Assembly: GCF_900188375.1 (NCBI RefSeq)
Contig: NZ_FZOO01000010.1
Coordinates: 105,710 to 169,709 of the forward strand
DNA from: Geodermatophilus pulveris
GTDB taxonomy: Bacteria > Actinomycetota > Actinomycetes > Mycobacteriales > Geodermatophilaceae
Direction: 5' to 3'
Length of the DNA stretch: 64,000 nt
The position numbers and the translations under genes were made by a program. Below, in pieces: positions 7,882-16,128 of this stretch. The notes beneath the pieces are model-generated. The model made no database searches and was not told where the DNA came from. It saw only the letters and a program-made list of their open reading frames with translations. Position 1 is the stretch's first letter; every line of letters begins with the position of its first letter.

Positions 7882-10746
7882 TCAGCTGCAGCCGCTGGTG
7901 GAGCCGCAGCCCTCGCAGACGTAGCAGCTGCCGGCCGGGCGCATCTTCGTGCCGCAGGTCATGCACAGCGGCGCGTCGGTCGCGGTGCCGGTGACCAGCT
8001 CGAACAGCTCGGCCGACGAGTGCGCCTCGGTGACCGGCTTGTCCGACCGGGCGGCGGGCGACGCCGGCTTCACGGACGTCTCCGTCGGCACCGAGCCGCG
8101 CAGCGCCTCGACGTCGACCTCCTCCTCGACCGCGGCGGTCGAGGCCGAGGTGCCGTAGCCGGACACCTGGGCGGCCCGCTCCTCGGCGGTGAAGATGCCG
8201 AGGTTGGCCCGCTTGTCCACCGGCAGGTGGTCCAGGGCCAGCCGCCGGAAGATGTAGTCCATCACCGACTGGGCGATCCGGATGTCCGGGTCGTCGGTCA
8301 TGCCGGCCGGCTCGAAACGCATGTTGGTGAACTTCTGGATGTAGGTCTCCAGCGGCACACCGTGCTGCAGCGCCAGCGAGATGCCGATCGAGAAGGCGTC
8401 CATCACACCGGCCAGGGTCGAGCCCTGCTTGCCCAGCTTGAGGAAGACCTCGCCGAGGCTGCCGTCCTCGTACATGCCGGCGGTCATGTACCCCTCGGCG
8501 CCGGCGACGCTGAACGACGTCGTCATGCTGGTCCGCTTCTTGGGCAGCCGCTTGCGCACGGGGTGCGACATCGTGGTCGCCGGCGCGGCCGCCTCCGCCT
8601 TCGCCTCGGCCTTCTTGGCCTTGGCGTCGGACAGCGGCTGGCCGACCTTGCAGTTGTCCCGGTAGATGGCCAGCGCCTTCAGGCCCAGCTTCCAGCCCTG
8701 GAAGTAGATGCCCTCGACGTCCTCGACGGTCGCGGTCTCCGGCATGTTGACCGTCTTGCTGATGGCGCCGGAGATGAACGGCTGCACCGCAGCCATCATC
8801 CGCACGTGGCCCAGCGGGGAGATGGCCCGCTCGCCCATCGCGCAGTCGAAGACCTCGTAGTGCTCCGGGCGCAGGCTCGGGGCGTCGACGACGTGCCCGT
8901 GCTCGGCGATGTACTCGACGATCGCCTCGATCTGCTCGTCCTGGTAGCCCAGGCTGCGCAGCGCCCGCGGGACCGTCTGGTTGACGATCTGCATGGACCC
9001 GCCGCCGACCAGCTTCTTGTACTTGACCAGCGAGAAGTCCGGCTCGATGCCGGTCGTGTCGCAGTCCATCATGAAGCCGATCGTGCCGGTGGGGGCCAGC
9101 ACCGAGGCCTGCGCGTTGCGCCAGCCGAACTCCCCGCCGATCTCCAGGCACGCCTGCCACTCGGCGGTGGCGGCCTTGAGCACGTCGGCGTCGTCGGCGC
9201 CGACCGGGCGGATCGCGTCGTTGGCCGCGCAGTGCTTGCGCATGACCCGGGCGTGCGCGTCGGCGTTGCGGGCGAACCCGTCGTAGGCGCCCACGATGCC
9301 GGCCAGCTCGGCCGAGCGGCGGTAGGCCGTGCCGGTCATCAGCGAGGTGATCGCCGCGGCCAGGGTCTGGCCGCCGCGGGAGTCGTAGGCGTGGCCGGTG
9401 GCCATGAGCAGCGCGCCCAGGTTGGCGTAGCCGATGCCCAGCTGCCGGTAGGCCCGCGTGGTCTCCCCGATCGGGTCGGTCGGGAAGTCGGCGAAGCAGA
9501 TCGAGATGTCCATCGCGGTGATGACCAGCTCGACGGCCCTCACGAAGTTCCGGGTGTCGAACGTGCCGTCGTCCTGCAGGAACTTCATGAGGTTCAGCGA
9601 CGCCAGGTTGCACGAGCTGTTGTCCAGGCTCATGTACTCCGAGCACGGGTTGGACGCGTTGATCCGCCCGGTCTCGGGGTTGGTGTGCCAGTCGTTGATC
9701 GTGTCGTCGTACTGGATGCCCGGGTCGGCGCACTCCCAGGCGGCCTGGGTGACCTTGCGGAACAGGGTCTTGGCGTCGACGGTCTCGATCACCGAGCCGT
9801 CCATGCGGGCGCGCAGGCCGAACGGCGTGCCGTCCTCGACGGCGCGCATGAACTCGTCGGAGACCCGGACGGAGTTGTTGGCGTTCTGGTACTGCACGCT
9901 GGTGATGTCCCGGCCGCCGAGGTCCATGTCGTACCCGGCGTCGCGCAGCGCGCGGATCTTGTCCTCCTCGCGCGCCTTGGTCTCGATGAACTCCTCGATG
10001 TCGGGGTGGTCGATGTCGAGGACGACCATCTTGGCCGCGCGGCGGGTGGCGCCACCGGACTTGATCGTGCCGGCGGAGGCGTCGGCGCCGCGCATGAAGC
10101 TGACCGGGCCGGACGCGGTGCCGCCGGAGGACAGCAGCTCCTTGGAGGAGCGGATGCGGGAGAGGTTCAGGCCGGCGCCGGAGCCGCCCTTGAAGATCAG
10201 CCCCTCCTCCCGGTACCAGTTGAGGATCGAGTCCATCGTGTCGTCGACGGCGAGGATGAAGCAGGCGCTGACCTGCTGCGGCGCGGCGGTGCCCACGTTG
10301 AACCAGACCGGCGAGTTGAAGCTGAAGTACTGGTGCAGCAGCATCCAGGTCAGCTCGTGCTCGAAGACCTCGGCGTCGCCCTCGGTGGCGAAGTAGCCGT
10401 GCTCCCGGCCGGCCGCGCCGTAGGTCAGCACCACCCGGTCGATGAGCTGGCGCAGGCTGGTCTCCCGCTGGGGGGTGCCGACGGCGCCGCGGAAGTACTT
10501 CGTGGTGACGATGTTGGTGGCGTTGATGCTCCACTCGGCGGGGAACTCCACGCCGCGCTGCTCGAAGTTGATCGAGCCGTCCCGCCAGTTGGTCATGACG
10601 ACGTCCCGGCGCTCCCAGGTCACCTCGTCGTACGGGTGCACCCCGGCGGTGGTGAAGACCCGCTTGACCTTCAGGCCCTTCCCCCTGGTCGGCGCCTTGG
10701 CGGCACGACGCGTACGGCCCGACAGGCGGTCCTCGGTCTCGGTCAC
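7882..10746 (-). CDS. nrdJ: vitamin B12-dependent class II ribonucleotide reductase
   Basis: 954 residues reducing ribonucleotides to deoxyribonucleotides with adenosylcobalamin as radical source, independent of oxygen. The barrel carries NSPVWFNVG, KGGSGAGLNLSRIRS, the loop NPCSEYMSLDNSSCNLASLN with active cysteines, and VLAPTGTIGFMMDCDTTGIE. The C-terminus ends in a metal-binding or redox cysteine cluster, CMTCGTKM...CYVCEGCGS. It is downstream of nrdR with an 87-bp gap, behind NrdR boxes, and ends in a strong hairpin. No class I nrdAB genes or B12 riboswitch were seen in this window. Confidence 0.97.
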   Translation of the reverse strand: MTETEDRLSGRTRRAAKAPTRGKGLKVKRVFTTAGVHPYDEVTWERRDVVMTNWRDGSINFEQRGVEFPAEWSINATNIVTTKYFRGAVGTPQRETSLRQLIDRVVLTYGAAGREHGYFATEGDAEVFEHELTWMLLHQYFSFNSPVWFNVGTAAPQQVSACFILAVDDTMDSILNWYREEGLIFKGGSGAGLNLSRIRSSKELLSSGGTASGPVSFMRGADASAGTIKSGGATRRAAKMVVLDIDHPDIEEFIETKAREEDKIRALRDAGYDMDLGGRDITSVQYQNANNSVRVSDEFMRAVEDGTPFGLRARMDGSVIETVDAKTLFRKVTQAAWECADPGIQYDDTINDWHTNPETGRINASNPCSEYMSLDNSSCNLASLNLMKFLQDDGTFDTRNFVRAVELVITAMDISICFADFPTDPIGETTRAYRQLGIGYANLGALLMATGHAYDSRGGQTLAAAITSLMTGTAYRRSAELAGIVGAYDGFARNADAHARVMRKHCAANDAIRPVGADDADVLKAATAEWQACLEIGGEFGWRNAQASVLAPTGTIGFMMDCDTTGIEPDFSLVKYKKLVGGGSMQIVNQTVPRALRSLGYQDEQIEAIVEYIAEHGHVVDAPSLRPEHYEVFDCAMGERAISPLGHVRMMAAVQPFISGAISKTVNMPETATVEDVEGIYFQGWKLGLKALAIYRDNCKVGQPLSDAKAKKAEAKAEAAAPATTMSHPVRKRLPKKRTSMTTSFSVAGAEGYMTAGMYEDGSLGEVFLKLGKQGSTLAGVMDAFSIGISLALQHGVPLETYIQKFTNMRFEPAGMTDDPDIRIAQSVMDYIFRRLALDHLPVDKRANLGIFTAEERAAQVSGYGTSASTAAVEEEVDVEALRGSVPTETSVKPASPAARSDKPVTEAHSSAELFELVTGTATDAPLCMTCGTKMRPAGSCYVCEGCGSTSGCS

Positions 10747-10833
10747 GAGCTCTCCCTGAGTTGTGTGCGGTGCTGGTCGGAGAGGCGGCTGGGGAAGAGC
10801 CGCACCCTTCCTAGCTGGTGCTGCTGACGTTTC

Positions 10834-11373
10834 TCAGCCGCCGGCGGAGGAGGCGCTGGTGCGCCCCCCGCCCCGCCGGCGGGGTGGTGGGTCCTGCATG
10901 CCGGGCAGCGGGGGCGTGCCGGCGGCGACGTGCCGGGCCCGCAGCTCGGTGATCGCCTTCTCGAAGTCCTCCAGCGAGGTGAACGCCCGGTACACGCTGG
11001 CGAAGCGCAGGTAGGCGACCTCGTCGAGCTCCCGCAGCGGCCGCAGGATGGCCAGCCCCACCTCGTGGCTGGGGACCTCGGCCGCGCCGGAGGCCCGGAT
11101 GGCGTCCTCGACCTGCTGGGCCAGCTGCTGGAGCTGGTCCTCGTCGACCGGCCGGCCCTGGCAGGCGCGGCGGACGCCGGCCACCACCTTGCTGCGGGCG
11201 AACGGCTCGCTCACGCCGCTGCGCTTGACGACGGCGAGCACGGCCTCCTCCACCGTGGTGAACCGGCGGCCGCACGCGGGGCACGAGCGGCGGCGACGGG
11301 TGGTCGCCCCCTCGTCGGCCTCGCGCGAGTCGATGACCCGGCTGTCGGGGTTGTGGCAGAAGGGGCAGCGCAC
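10834..11373 (-). CDS. nrdR: NrdR, repressor of ribonucleotide reductase genes
   Basis: 179 residues. The N-terminus is the zinc ribbon [18 protein letters not shown] with its second pair CPACGRRF, followed by an ATP-cone ([20 protein letters not shown]) that senses the ATP/dATP balance. It binds paired NrdR boxes upstream of nrd genes when dATP is high. GTG at 11373 is chosen because it begins exactly at the conserved VRCPFC and has GAGGGG upstream; the longer open frame is Arg-rich and atypical. It leads the nrdRJ operon and is probably autoregulated through boxes at 11509 and 11541. A Gly/Arg/Pro-rich tail is extra. Confidence 0.97.
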   Translation of the reverse strand: MRCPFCHNPDSRVIDSREADEGATTRRRRSCPACGRRFTTVEEAVLAVVKRSGVSEPFARSKVVAGVRRACQGRPVDEDQLQQLAQQVEDAIRASGAAEVPSHEVGLAILRPLRELDEVAYLRFASVYRAFTSLEDFEKAITELRARHVAAGTPPLPGMQDPPPRRRGGGRTSASSAGG

Positions 11374-11481
11374 GCGGTCCCCTCCCCTCCGGGCCTGCTC
11401 CGCCACGGTGTCCGCCCGGCCGGCTGTGGACCTCCCTGGGGACATCCGGTGGACGTCGTGGGGAGGGCCTGCGGACCGGCC

Positions 11482-11490
11482 TGTGGACAA
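11482..11490. promoter_or_regulatory. DnaA-box-like nonamer TGTGGACAA in the nrdRJ leader
   Basis: TGTGGACAA is the complement of TTGTCCACA, the preferred DnaA box of high-GC actinobacteria. It lies between the nrdRJ promoter and the nrdR start. A second site, TGTGGACCT at 11425-11433, has two mismatches. DnaA control of nrd genes is established in E. coli; here it is inferred only. Confidence 0.5.
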
Positions 11491-11508
11491 CTGCCTGCGG
11501 TGCAACTA

Positions 11509-11518
11509 CTAGATGTAG
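11509..11518. promoter_or_regulatory. NrdR box 1 (promoter-distal member is box 2)
   Basis: CTAGATGTAG fits the core CWATATATWG of NrdR boxes at eight of ten positions including the outer C/G and central AT. Its centre is exactly 32 bp from the centre of box 2, about three helical turns, the usual spacing for paired boxes. Confidence 0.8.
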
Positions 11519-11522
11519 GGGA

Positions 11523-11552
11523 ACCCTAGGCCGGTCCCCACTACATCTGCAA
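11523..11552 (-). promoter_or_regulatory. nrdRJ promoter, TTGCAG-18-TAGGGT
   Basis: On the minus strand TTGCAG (11552-11547) and TAGGGT (11528-11523) are spaced by 18 nt. The -35 overlaps NrdR box 2 and the -10 lies between the boxes, so NrdR binding would occlude RNA polymerase. Confidence 0.6.
11541..11550. promoter_or_regulatory. NrdR box 2
   Basis: CTACATCTGC on the plus strand (GCAGATGTAG on the minus) shares AGATGTAG with box 1 and differs only in the first two bases. It overlaps the predicted -35 element. Weaker match than box 1, but the 32-bp spacing supports it. Confidence 0.7.
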
Positions 11553-11693
11553 GCCGAGCTGTGGCGCGTCGTCGGTCGAGACGACTCCGTGACCAGCGCG
11601 TCCCAGCCGCCCCACGGGCCCCGGCGGGCACGCCGACGAGCGCGCCTCCGGCGGTGCGGCGGCGCGGGAGGGAGCGGGGGCGGGACGGCCGGC

Positions 11694-12353
11694 TCAGGCC
11701 CGCAGCGCCTGGTCGGGACGCACCGGGCGGGGCCGGGCCCCCCGGTCCCCGAGCCGCATCGGCCGAGTCAGGCAGTCCGTGCCGGTCGCGCGCGGCATGA
11801 GCACCGTCGCGTCCCCGAGGTCCGGCTCCGCGCCGGCGCCCGTCTGCGGCGCCTCGGGCTGCGTGCGCGCGTCGAGCGCCCGGTGGCGGCCGGGCGCCGC
11901 CCCGGCCCGGTGCCGGCCGGCCGCGGCCGCCGCGTCGGTCGCGGCCGGCAGCTCGGCGGTCACGTCGCCGCCGTGGCGGCGCCGGGTGGCCGCGCGCGGG
12001 GCCACCGGGAGGACGCCGGCCGCCCGCTGCTCCCGGGCCGCCGCCTCGCTCAGCGACAGCCGCGGGGCGGCCGAGGCGCCGGGGAGCAGCTCCTCGGCCG
12101 GGCCCAGGGACAGCGCGGCCGGGGCGTCCGGCACGAGGACCGGCGCGGGATCGGCCTCGGGCAGCCGGACCTCGGGGAGGCCGGTCCAGACCTCGCGGTC
12201 GGCACCCACCCGAACCCACACCTGGCACGCACCCCCGCCGTCGTGCCGCCAGCCCAGCAGTGACCCCGGGCACCAGACGCCGTCGACGAGGACCTCGACG
12301 TCCTGGGAGGGAGTGCTGAAGACGGCGGCCCGGCGCCCTGGGGTGGCTGACAC
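11694..12353 (-). CDS. conserved hypothetical protein with a small N-terminal beta-like domain
   Basis: 219 residues. The first 60 (DVEVLVDGVWCPGSLLGWRH, then VWVRVGADREVWTGLPEVRL) look like a compact beta domain that I associate with small actinobacterial hypotheticals. The rest is Ala/Arg/Pro-rich, low in complexity and probably disordered. No signal peptide or membrane segment is seen. It sits between nrdRJ and the LysM/lexA pair but has no SOS box of its own. The family has no function I can name. The C-terminal half could be frame noise in this GC-rich DNA, but the N-terminal part looks like real protein. Confidence 0.65.
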   Translation of the reverse strand: MSATPGRRAAVFSTPSQDVEVLVDGVWCPGSLLGWRHDGGGACQVWVRVGADREVWTGLPEVRLPEADPAPVLVPDAPAALSLGPAEELLPGASAAPRLSLSEAAAREQRAAGVLPVAPRAATRRRHGGDVTAELPAATDAAAAAGRHRAGAAPGRHRALDARTQPEAPQTGAGAEPDLGDATVLMPRATGTDCLTRPMRLGDRGARPRPVRPDQALRA

Positions 12354-12482
12354 GGACCCGACGGTAGGTCCGTGACCTGCGACGGTGCGTCAGCGACTCG
12401 GCACGGCGGGTTGACGAACCTCGGCGTCCCGTCTTGTCGCTCCTCGACCGCCGCACCCCGCCACCGCTCCCCGCCGCCCCGG

Positions 12483-13178
12483 TCAGGGCAGTTCGAGCAC
12501 CTGGCCGGGGACGACGGCGGAGCCCTCGAGGTCGTTGATCTCCGTGATGGCGTGGACCACCGCCCGCACGTCCCGGGTGTCGCCGGCGACCTCGCCGGCG
12601 ATCGACCACACCGTGTCGCCCTCCCGCACCACGACGCTGCTGCCGCCGGCCAGCCGCAGCTCCCCGCCGGCGTCACCCCCGACGACCGGCGCCACCCAGG
12701 CGCCGAGCGCCACCGCGCCGCCCAGGGCCAGCGCGCCCACCAGCGCCCGCCCGCGGCGGGTCAGGCGCAGCCGCGCCTCCCCGCGGCCGGCACGAGCCGG
12801 AGCGGCGGCCGACCCACCCGGACGGACCCGGTGCGGACGCGGCAGGACGTCCCCGGGAGCCGGTGCACGGCCGGCCCCCCTCGCCGGAGCCGGGTCCGGG
12901 GCGCGGGACCCCGGGGCGCCCGGACGGTCGGGCACCGGGCGCAGGTGCCCGGTGACCCGCGGCCCGGACCCGGGGAGGACCGACCCGGCCGGCGACCGCG
13001 CCGGACCCGGCGCCGCACCCGGCCAGGGGGCCGCACCCGGCCGGGGGGGCGCACCGGGCCGCCCGGCCGCGCGGGCACCCCCGGTCGCACCGCCGACGCC
13101 CCCCGACCCGAGCAGCGGCCGCCAGGGCACCTGCACCACCGCGTCGAACTCCAGCACCGCCTGCCGCACGTCCACCAC
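12483..13178 (-). CDS. LysM-domain protein, probable SOS-induced division suppressor
   Basis: About 231 residues. The N-terminus is followed by a long Pro/Gly/Arg-rich linker; then one membrane segment ([20 protein letters not shown]) and a C-terminal LysM module beginning [20 protein letters not shown] and ending [13 protein letters not shown]. The position divergent from lexA with a perfect-armed SOS box matches Rv2719c of mycobacteria and YneA/DivS-type proteins, which delay septation during DNA damage. The GTG pair at 13178/13175 has GGAGGG just upstream. Function is inferred from context and domain order. Confidence 0.85.
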   Translation of the reverse strand: MVDVRQAVLEFDAVVQVPWRPLLGSGGVGGATGGARAAGRPGAPPRPGAAPWPGAAPGPARSPAGSVLPGSGPRVTGHLRPVPDRPGAPGSRAPDPAPARGAGRAPAPGDVLPRPHRVRPGGSAAAPARAGRGEARLRLTRRGRALVGALALGGAVALGAWVAPVVGGDAGGELRLAGGSSVVVREGDTVWSIAGEVAGDTRDVRAVVHAITEINDLEGSAVVPGQVLELP

Positions 13179-13220
13179 GAGCCCTCCCCCTCCCGACCCC
13201 GTCGCACCGACCCCGGTGCG

Positions 13221-13236
13221 TCGAACACGCGTTCGA
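13221..13236. promoter_or_regulatory. SOS (LexA) box upstream of the LysM gene
   Basis: TCGAACACGCGTTCGA has perfect TCGAAC/GTTCGA arms around a 4-nt core, the actinobacterial LexA consensus. Its right half overlaps a second exact palindrome, CGTTCGATCGAACG at 13230-13243, giving an unusual overlapping double dyad 43 bp upstream of the LysM start. Confidence 0.9.
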
Positions 13237-13301
13237 TCGAACGTCTGTGCGATGTCTACCGCATCCCGCTGACGGGGTCGACCCGACCACGCGTCCGGGC
13301 T

Positions 13302-13317
13302 TCGAACACGTGTTTGA
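13302..13317. promoter_or_regulatory. SOS (LexA) box of the lexA promoter
   Basis: TCGAACACGTGTTTGA differs from a perfect box by one base in the right arm; the dyad extends to 18 bp at 13301-13318. Its right arm overlaps the predicted -35 of lexA, fitting autorepression. Confidence 0.92.
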
Positions 13318-13342
13318 AGTACCGGCCCCGAGGCGCTACCGT
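13314..13342 (+). promoter_or_regulatory. lexA promoter, TTGAAG-17-TACCGT
   Basis: TTGAAG at 13314-13319 and TACCGT at 13337-13342 are spaced by 17 nt. The SOS box covers the -35. Transcription from here gives a leader of about 120 nt. Confidence 0.7.
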
Positions 13343-13471
13343 TCCGATCGACACCCGTCCGCCCCCGCCTCCGGGCCACCGGACCCGGGCCGCCCCTCCT
13401 CGGGGGCCGCCGGGCACCGGGGGCGGGCGCAGGACAGGGGGCCGTGGCGGCACGGCCGGCGAGGAGGAGAC

Positions 13472-14275
13472 GTGGCGGGCACCAGGGGGACGTCGGGCAG
13501 CGGGGTCCGCGGGGGCGACGGCCCGTCGCGGCGCCCGTCCGGGAGCCGGTCCGGCGCGGGGGCCGGCGCGCCCGACGCGGACGGGACGGCGTCGGTGCGC
13601 ACCTTCCCCGACCGCGGCGAGGCGGGCGACGGGCTCACCCAGCGGCAGCGGCGGGTCCTCGAGGTGATCCGCGACTCGATCGAGCGGCGCGGCTACCCCC
13701 CGTCGGTGCGCGAGATCGGTGAGGCCGTCGGGCTCTCGTCGGCCTCCTCGGTGGCCCACCAGCTGAGCGTGCTGCAGAAGAAGGGCTGGCTGCGCCGCGA
13801 CCCGAACCGGCCCCGGGCGCTCGACGTCCGGCTGCCCGGCGACTCCCCCGGCGCCCCCGCGCCCGCGGTGGCTGCCCCCGGCGGCGCCGACGAGACACCC
13901 GCCCCGACGTACGTCCCGCTGGTCGGCCGGATCGCCGCCGGTGGCCCGGTGCTGGCCGAGCAGGCGGTGGAGGACGTCTTCCCGCTGCCCCGCGAGCTGG
14001 TCGGCGAGGGCACCCTGTTCATGCTCCGGGTCAGCGGTGACTCGATGGTCGAGGCGGCCATCTGCGACGGCGACTGGGTGGTCGTGCGCCAGCAGCCGAC
14101 CGCGGAGAACGGCGAGATCGTCGCCGCCATGATCGACGGCGAGGCGACGGTGAAGACCTACAAGCGGCGGGACGGGCACCTGTGGCTGATGCCGCACAAC
14201 CCCGCGTACGAGCCCATCCCGGGTGACGACGCCACGGTCCTCGGCCGCGTGGTGACGGTGCTGCGCCGGGTCTAG
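13472..14275 (+). CDS. lexA: LexA, SOS repressor and self-cleaving protease
   Basis: 267 residues. A winged helix-turn-helix starts at about residue 55 ([35 protein letters not shown]). The S24 domain has the Ala156-Gly157 cleavage site in GRIAAGGPV, the nucleophile Ser191 in [10 protein letters not shown] and the general base Lys228 in ATVKTYKR. RecA filaments trigger self-cleavage and derepression. GTG at 13472 is chosen for its GAGGAGGA ribosome-binding site. It gives a 54-residue Gly/Ser/Arg-rich N-terminal extension, longer than in mycobacteria; GTG at 13595 would give a shorter form but lacks a good site. Confidence 0.97.
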   Translation: MAGTRGTSGSGVRGGDGPSRRPSGSRSGAGAGAPDADGTASVRTFPDRGEAGDGLTQRQRRVLEVIRDSIERRGYPPSVREIGEAVGLSSASSVAHQLSVLQKKGWLRRDPNRPRALDVRLPGDSPGAPAPAVAAPGGADETPAPTYVPLVGRIAAGGPVLAEQAVEDVFPLPRELVGEGTLFMLRVSGDSMVEAAICDGDWVVVRQQPTAENGEIVAAMIDGEATVKTYKRRDGHLWLMPHNPAYEPIPGDDATVLGRVVTVLRRV

Positions 14276-14277
14276 CA

Positions 14278-14301
14278 GGGGCCCGTCCGGCTCGGGGCCC
14301 C
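14278..14301. terminator. probable bidirectional hairpin between lexA and the convergent propeller-like gene
   Basis: GGGGCCC at 14278-14284 pairs with GGGCCCC at 14295-14301 around a 10-nt loop, 2 bp after the lexA stop. A second small dyad, GACCC/GGGTC, follows before the stop of the minus-strand gene at 14312. Confidence 0.55.
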
Positions 14302-14311
14302 GACCCGGGGG

Positions 14312-15367
14312 TCAGCCGCGCCGGCGGAGCAGCCGGCTGCCCAGCCAGACGAGCACTCCGGCGGCGGTGGCCGCGGCCGCCGCGGCCACCGCCGTCGGCA
14401 CCCCGCCGTCGCCCGGACCGGCCAGCAGGCCGTCGGCCGCCGGCGACTCCCCCGGCGGGGCGGGCACGGGCGGCAGCGGGACCACGGTGACGTCGCCGGG
14501 CAGCCCCTCCCCCGCCACCACCAGCGCCGACGAGTCGCCGGTGAAGCCGACCGCCTCCCCCTGGGGTGCGGCCGGCAGCGCGACGCGGCGGGGCTCCCCT
14601 GCCAGCGCCCCGGCGACGTCGGACCCGGACAGCGGCCAGACGTAGGCGTCGGTGTAGGTGCGCAGCGCCAGGGCCCGTCCGTCCGGGGAGACCGCGCCGC
14701 CGGTGACCATCAGCTGCCCGGCCCGTCCGACCGGTCCGCCGGGCGTGCCGGTGAGCACCAGGTCCACGCGGGCGACCTCGGCCAGCCCGACCGTGCCCTC
14801 CTCGACCAGCGCCGACACCGGCCGGAACACCGCGCTGGCCCCGAGCACCTCCTTGGTCACCAGGTACGGCGTGCCGTCCGGGGCGAGCAGCAGCGCCTCG
14901 GCGTCCCGGGGCCGGTCGGGGTAGGCCAGCCGGTACACCGCCGTGCTGCCGTCGGGACGCAGCGCCAGCAGGGCGACCGTCGCCCGCACCCCGGTGTTGT
15001 CGCCGGTGTCGGCCAGCCAGACCGTCCCGTCGGCCCCCACCGCGAGGTCCTCGGGGTCGTAGGGGTCCACCGCCCCGGTCCGGACGTCGAGGACGGTGCA
15101 GGCCCGGTCCAGCGCGAACACCTCCAGGCCCGCGCCGCCGTCGTTGTGCACCAGCAGCCGGTCGCCCACCTCGGCCAGGCCGGAGACCTCCGGCAGCCGC
15201 GGGTCGGTGATCTGGCAGCGGGTCGCCGGCGGGGCGGGGGCGGCGGCCGCCGCACCCGCCGAGGCCGGCAGGGTCGCGGTCAGCAGCAGCGTCAGCGCCA
15301 GCCCGGTGCCCGCACCCCGGCGCCGCACCGGGGTGCGGTCAGGCGGAGGACCGGCCGGTGCGCGCAC
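14312..15367 (-). CDS. secreted, membrane-anchored beta-propeller-like protein
   Basis: Up to 351 residues. An N-terminal signal sequence (LALTLLLTATLPASAGAAAA) is followed by repeated beta-propeller-like stretches such as LAVGADGTVWLADTGDN, PRDAEALLLAPDGTPYLVTK and GAVSPDGRALALRTYTDAYVW, a Pro-rich spacer and one C-terminal membrane helix ending LLRRRG. It therefore looks exported and anchored outside the cell. The function is unknown; such proteins are often annotated only by repeat type. The chosen start overlaps the PAP2 stop by 29 bp, suggesting cotranscription; a slightly later start is possible. Confidence 0.8.
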   Translation of the reverse strand: MRAPAGPPPDRTPVRRRGAGTGLALTLLLTATLPASAGAAAAAPAPPATRCQITDPRLPEVSGLAEVGDRLLVHNDGGAGLEVFALDRACTVLDVRTGAVDPYDPEDLAVGADGTVWLADTGDNTGVRATVALLALRPDGSTAVYRLAYPDRPRDAEALLLAPDGTPYLVTKEVLGASAVFRPVSALVEEGTVGLAEVARVDLVLTGTPGGPVGRAGQLMVTGGAVSPDGRALALRTYTDAYVWPLSGSDVAGALAGEPRRVALPAAPQGEAVGFTGDSSALVVAGEGLPGDVTVVPLPPVPAPPGESPAADGLLAGPGDGGVPTAVAAAAAATAAGVLVWLGSRLLRRRG

Positions 15368-16073
15368 CGGCCCAGCGTGGCACCACCGCGGCGTCCAGCG
15401 CGTGGACCACGCCCAGCAGCAGGACGCCGACCGCGCCGCCGACGAGGGCGTCGGTGACCCAGTGGAAGTCCAGGGACACCATCGCGACCCCGGTCGCCAC
15501 CGGGCCGGCGACGCTGAGCAGCAGCGCGGTGCGCTGCACCCACGGGGCCAGCCGGTACTGCACGACCTGCCAGCGGGCGACCCCCCACATGAGCACGGCG
15601 TTGGCCACGTGCCCGGAGGGGTAGGAGGCGCCGTCCCGGTGGAAGAAGGACCCGGGGTAGGCCGGCGCGGTGCGGCCGGTGCCGTACTTGAACGAGTAGA
15701 CGACGGCGGTCAGCAGCACCAGGGCGAGCAGCACCCGCACCAGCGGCACCGCGGTGCGGAACCGCCAGCCGAGGTAGCCGACCAGCCCGGCCAGGACGAC
15801 GAGGATGAACCCGCGCCCCCCGAGCTGGGTCACCGCCCACACCGGCCAGTAGGCGCCGGAGTCGGCGAGCGCCCAGGAGCTGACGACCTCGGAGACCCGC
15901 AGGTCCACCCGTTCGAGCACCCCGCGGCCGAGCAGGTCCGCCGTCACCGCCACGGTGACCACCGCGGCCGCGGCGAGCAGCCACCGCGGCGGGCGGCCCA
16001 CGGGCACGACCGGGGCGGCGCCGGCGTCCGGCGGGGTGGCGCCGGGGCGCCGCCGGACCGCGCCCCTCGTCAC
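15339..16073 (-). CDS. PAP2-family membrane phosphatase
   Basis: 244 residues with about six membrane segments. The three phosphatase motifs are present: KYGTGRTAP (a KX6RP-like form), YPSGHVANAVLMWG with the PSGH core, and SLDFHWVTDALVGG carrying the catalytic His-Asp. Members dephosphorylate lipid phosphates such as phosphatidic acid or undecaprenyl pyrophosphate on the outer face of the membrane. The first motif ends TAP rather than the usual RP, a small departure. GTG at 16073 follows TACCGT by 6 nt, pointing to a leaderless transcript; the propeller-like gene overlaps its end. Confidence 0.88.
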   Translation of the reverse strand: MTRGAVRRRPGATPPDAGAAPVVPVGRPPRWLLAAAAVVTVAVTADLLGRGVLERVDLRVSEVVSSWALADSGAYWPVWAVTQLGGRGFILVVLAGLVGYLGWRFRTAVPLVRVLLALVLLTAVVYSFKYGTGRTAPAYPGSFFHRDGASYPSGHVANAVLMWGVARWQVVQYRLAPWVQRTALLLSVAGPVATGVAMVSLDFHWVTDALVGGAVGVLLLGVVHALDAAVVPRWAGARTGRSSA

Positions 16074-16079
16074 GGGGTC

Positions 16080-16085
16080 ACGGTA
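16080..16085 (-). promoter_or_regulatory. -10 hexamer of the PAP2 gene (leaderless layout)
   Basis: TACCGT on the minus strand, then 6 nt, then GTG at 16073; no ribosome-binding site. Confidence 0.6.
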
Positions 16086-16128
16086 CCGGGCCGTGACCTG
16101 ACCGTGACGTCGCTCGACGGGGGTCGGC

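Larger units (their letters stand above)
11374..11693. other. 320-bp regulatory region upstream of nrdRJ
   Basis: No gene is supported here. It holds two NrdR boxes, a -35/-10 pair, a perfect 9-bp DnaA-box-like site and a weaker one (11425-11433), all within 11425-11552. The part from 11553 to 11693 shows no recognisable feature; it is the 3' flank of the minus-strand gene at 11694. Confidence 0.7.

Noticed and set aside
10747..11693. Cobalamin riboswitch ahead of the B12-dependent reductase
   Set aside because: No B12-box-like conserved sequence or fitting stem arrangement was seen; NrdR boxes explain the control.
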